Source: Fimbriimonadales bacterium (GTDB lineage: Bacteria; Armatimonadota; Fimbriimonadia; Fimbriimonadales; GBS-DC). Taken from it: a DNA stretch of 7,127 nt. The notes beneath the pieces are model-generated. The model made no database searches. It was not told the DNA's origin and was given only the letters and a program-made list of their open reading frames with translations. The stretch covers positions 1 through 7,127 of the forward strand of contig JANXCK010000218.1 of the NCBI GenBank assembly GCA_025060055.1, read 5' to 3'. This document shows, one piece after another, positions 6,201-7,127 of this stretch. A program made the translations under genes and the position numbers. Position 1 is the stretch's first letter, and every line of letters begins with the position of its first letter.

Positions 6201-7127
6201 AAATCGGTGCGCCTCGCATTCTGAGGAGAATGCGGGGCGAGGTCGCCTTGCTCGCCGTAGAGGTCGCGCGGCTCCACAACGCCGCCGTCGTCCACTTTGT
6301 CCGCGCCCACTGAGTAAATCATGAACCCCCGACGCGGGTCCACTCGGTAAACAAACGGCTTGCCTGAGAAGGGATCGACAATCAGTTCCCCCAAGCGTAG
6401 CGCTTCCAGCGAGGCGGGATATCGCCCTGTGCGTTGTTTGTGGAGCCGTATCGCTGCGACACAGCCCAGCAAGCGCGCCTTCGCTGCAGGCGCCGCTTCC
6501 CGATCAATGACCTCCTTGAAAACAGGGATCACTATTTCGTTGTAGGGGTGCCTCACTTTGGGGAAGTCGCTTGCTCTGCGCTCGTGAGCGGGCTTCGCAG
6601 CATATACCTTGATTTGTTTCCATGCCCGCTCCATCTCAGGTATCGCCGACTTGACGAACACCTGGGGCAGCACAGGCATTCGCTCCCACCACTCCAGATT
6701 CGTGGGGTCTGTATGCTGTCCGTAGCTCTGGTACACGCGCAGGGTCATCGCGCGGGTATAATGATGCTCGGTTTCCAAGATTTGGTCGAGCGCGGGGCGG
6801 TGGCGTTCGTCCTCGCGTGCCCATTTGAGCAACTGCTCCAGCGCGGCGCGGTTATTCAGTCGCTGTATGTTTTGGTGGAGTGGCTCCAAAGCAACGTTAC
6901 GGATAGCCTGTGCCACCAAGTAATCGATGGTGGCGCCCTCGCGAGCCACCTGATTGGCAAATTTTGCCAGCGCGGTCGCGCGTTCAACGGCTTCGGCTTG
7001 CTGATTGCGTGCAAGCGCGCTGCGGATGAGGTAGTTTTCTACACGCGCCAGATTGCGAAATGCCGCCCCGTTGCTGAATGCGCCTGTGTTGGGATTGGAG
7101 TAATCCACCACGACTTTGCAAGGCGCG
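6188..7127 (-). CDS. Protein of unknown function with C-terminal YSVGxDxxDDGG block (5' end outside window)
   Basis: At least 312 residues are visible. The frame stays open to the right edge, so the GTG at 7111 need not be the start and the N terminus, including any signal peptide, may be missing. Numbering from that GTG, residues 15-125 are mostly charged and helical, with heptad-like spacing that could be helical repeats. Residues 208-277 form a recognisable module: an amphipathic helix, then TGRYPASLEAL, DPFSGKPFVYR, and finally GFMIYSVGADKVDDGG. Such endings recur in hypothetical proteins of Armatimonadota and Planctomycetota and loosely recall the C-terminal loop of GspG-type pseudopilins, but no prepilin N terminus is visible here. 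No catalytic motif is evident. Its stop (TAG, 6188-6190) lies inside the kinase gene, so the two are probably one operon and translationally coupled. I do not assign a function; accessory or sensory partnership with the kinase is only an inference from position. Confidence 0.85.
   Translation of the reverse strand, partial: APCKVVVDYSNPNTGAFSNGAAFRNLARVENYLIRSALARNQQAEAVERATALAKFANQVAREGATIDYLVAQAIRNVALEPLHQNIQRLNNRAALEQLLKWAREDERHRPALDQILETEHHYTRAMTLRVYQSYGQHTDPTNLEWWERMPVLPQVFVKSAIPEMERAWKQIKVYAAKPAHERRASDFPKVRHPYNEIVIPVFKEVIDREAAPAAKARLLGCVAAIRLHKQRTGRYPASLEALRLGELIVDPFSGKPFVYRVDPRRGFMIYSVGADKVDDGGVVEPRDLYGEQGDLAPHSPQNARRTDLWLR
6210..6239 (-). promoter_or_regulatory. Hairpin upstream of the kinase start, inside the upstream gene
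   Basis: In the minus-strand mRNA, CGCCCCGCATTCT and AGAATGCGAGGCG can pair around a CCTC loop. This gives an 8-bp perfect upper stem, one C-A mismatch and a 4-bp lower stem. The 3' arm contains the only GAGG-like ribosome-binding sequence before the kinase GTG (6200-6198), and the stem ends nine bases before that codon. Ribosomes finishing the upstream gene would melt the stem and expose the site, a layout seen in translational coupling. Function is inferred, the pairing is seen. The 11-base distance from GAGG to GTG is long. Confidence 0.45.

Noticed and set aside
6188..7127. The unknown protein as a type II secretion pseudopilin
   Set aside because: Only its C-terminal loop is loosely similar; the visible ~230 preceding residues are a long helical region with no prepilin cleavage site or hydrophobic N-terminal helix.

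Overview
This is a GC-rich bacterial chromosome segment. On the plus strand it holds the 3' half of rpoC. Facing rpoC on the minus strand are a protein of unknown function, a soluble multi-domain sensor histidine kinase, and an NtrC-type sigma-54 activator response regulator. The RpoC segment has the compact trigger-loop start typical of non-proteobacterial lineages but carries lineage-specific insertions. The unknown protein ends in a 'YSVGxDxxDDGG' block of a kind I associate with Armatimonadota and Planctomycetota genomes. An Armatimonadota- or Chloroflexota-like source is therefore my guess; the phylum cannot be fixed from this window.

Layout: positions 1-2122 are the C-terminal ~706 codons of rpoC, running from the bridge-helix region to the stop. 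Positions 2123-2346 separate the convergent genes and hold an intrinsic terminator for rpoC (2145-2178) and a 138-bp nested palindromic element (2187-2324). Minus-strand genes follow, listed here in left-to-right order: the response regulator (2347-3516), a 110-bp gap, the histidine kinase (3627-6200), and the unknown gene (6188-7127, running off the right edge). Transcription runs from right to left: unknown gene, kinase, regulator. The first two overlap by 13 bp, which suggests translational coupling.

How they work together: the kinase has no membrane segments and carries GAF-like, GAF, GAF, PAS, HisKA and HATPase modules, so it should sense a cytoplasmic signal and phosphorylate D53 of the regulator. 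The regulator has intact receiver and AAA+ sigma-54-activator domains but ends right after the AAA+ domain, with no Fis-type helix-turn-helix. It therefore resembles the FlgR/CtcC class, which acts without its own DNA-binding domain, unless it was truncated here. The palindromic element begins only 22 bp beyond its stop codon.

The points most worth a second look are the regulator without a DNA-binding domain next to a mobile-looking repeat, the trigger-loop insertion and apparent internal duplication in RpoC, and a hairpin just upstream of the kinase start. I saw no CRISPR array, tRNA, rRNA or transposase gene.
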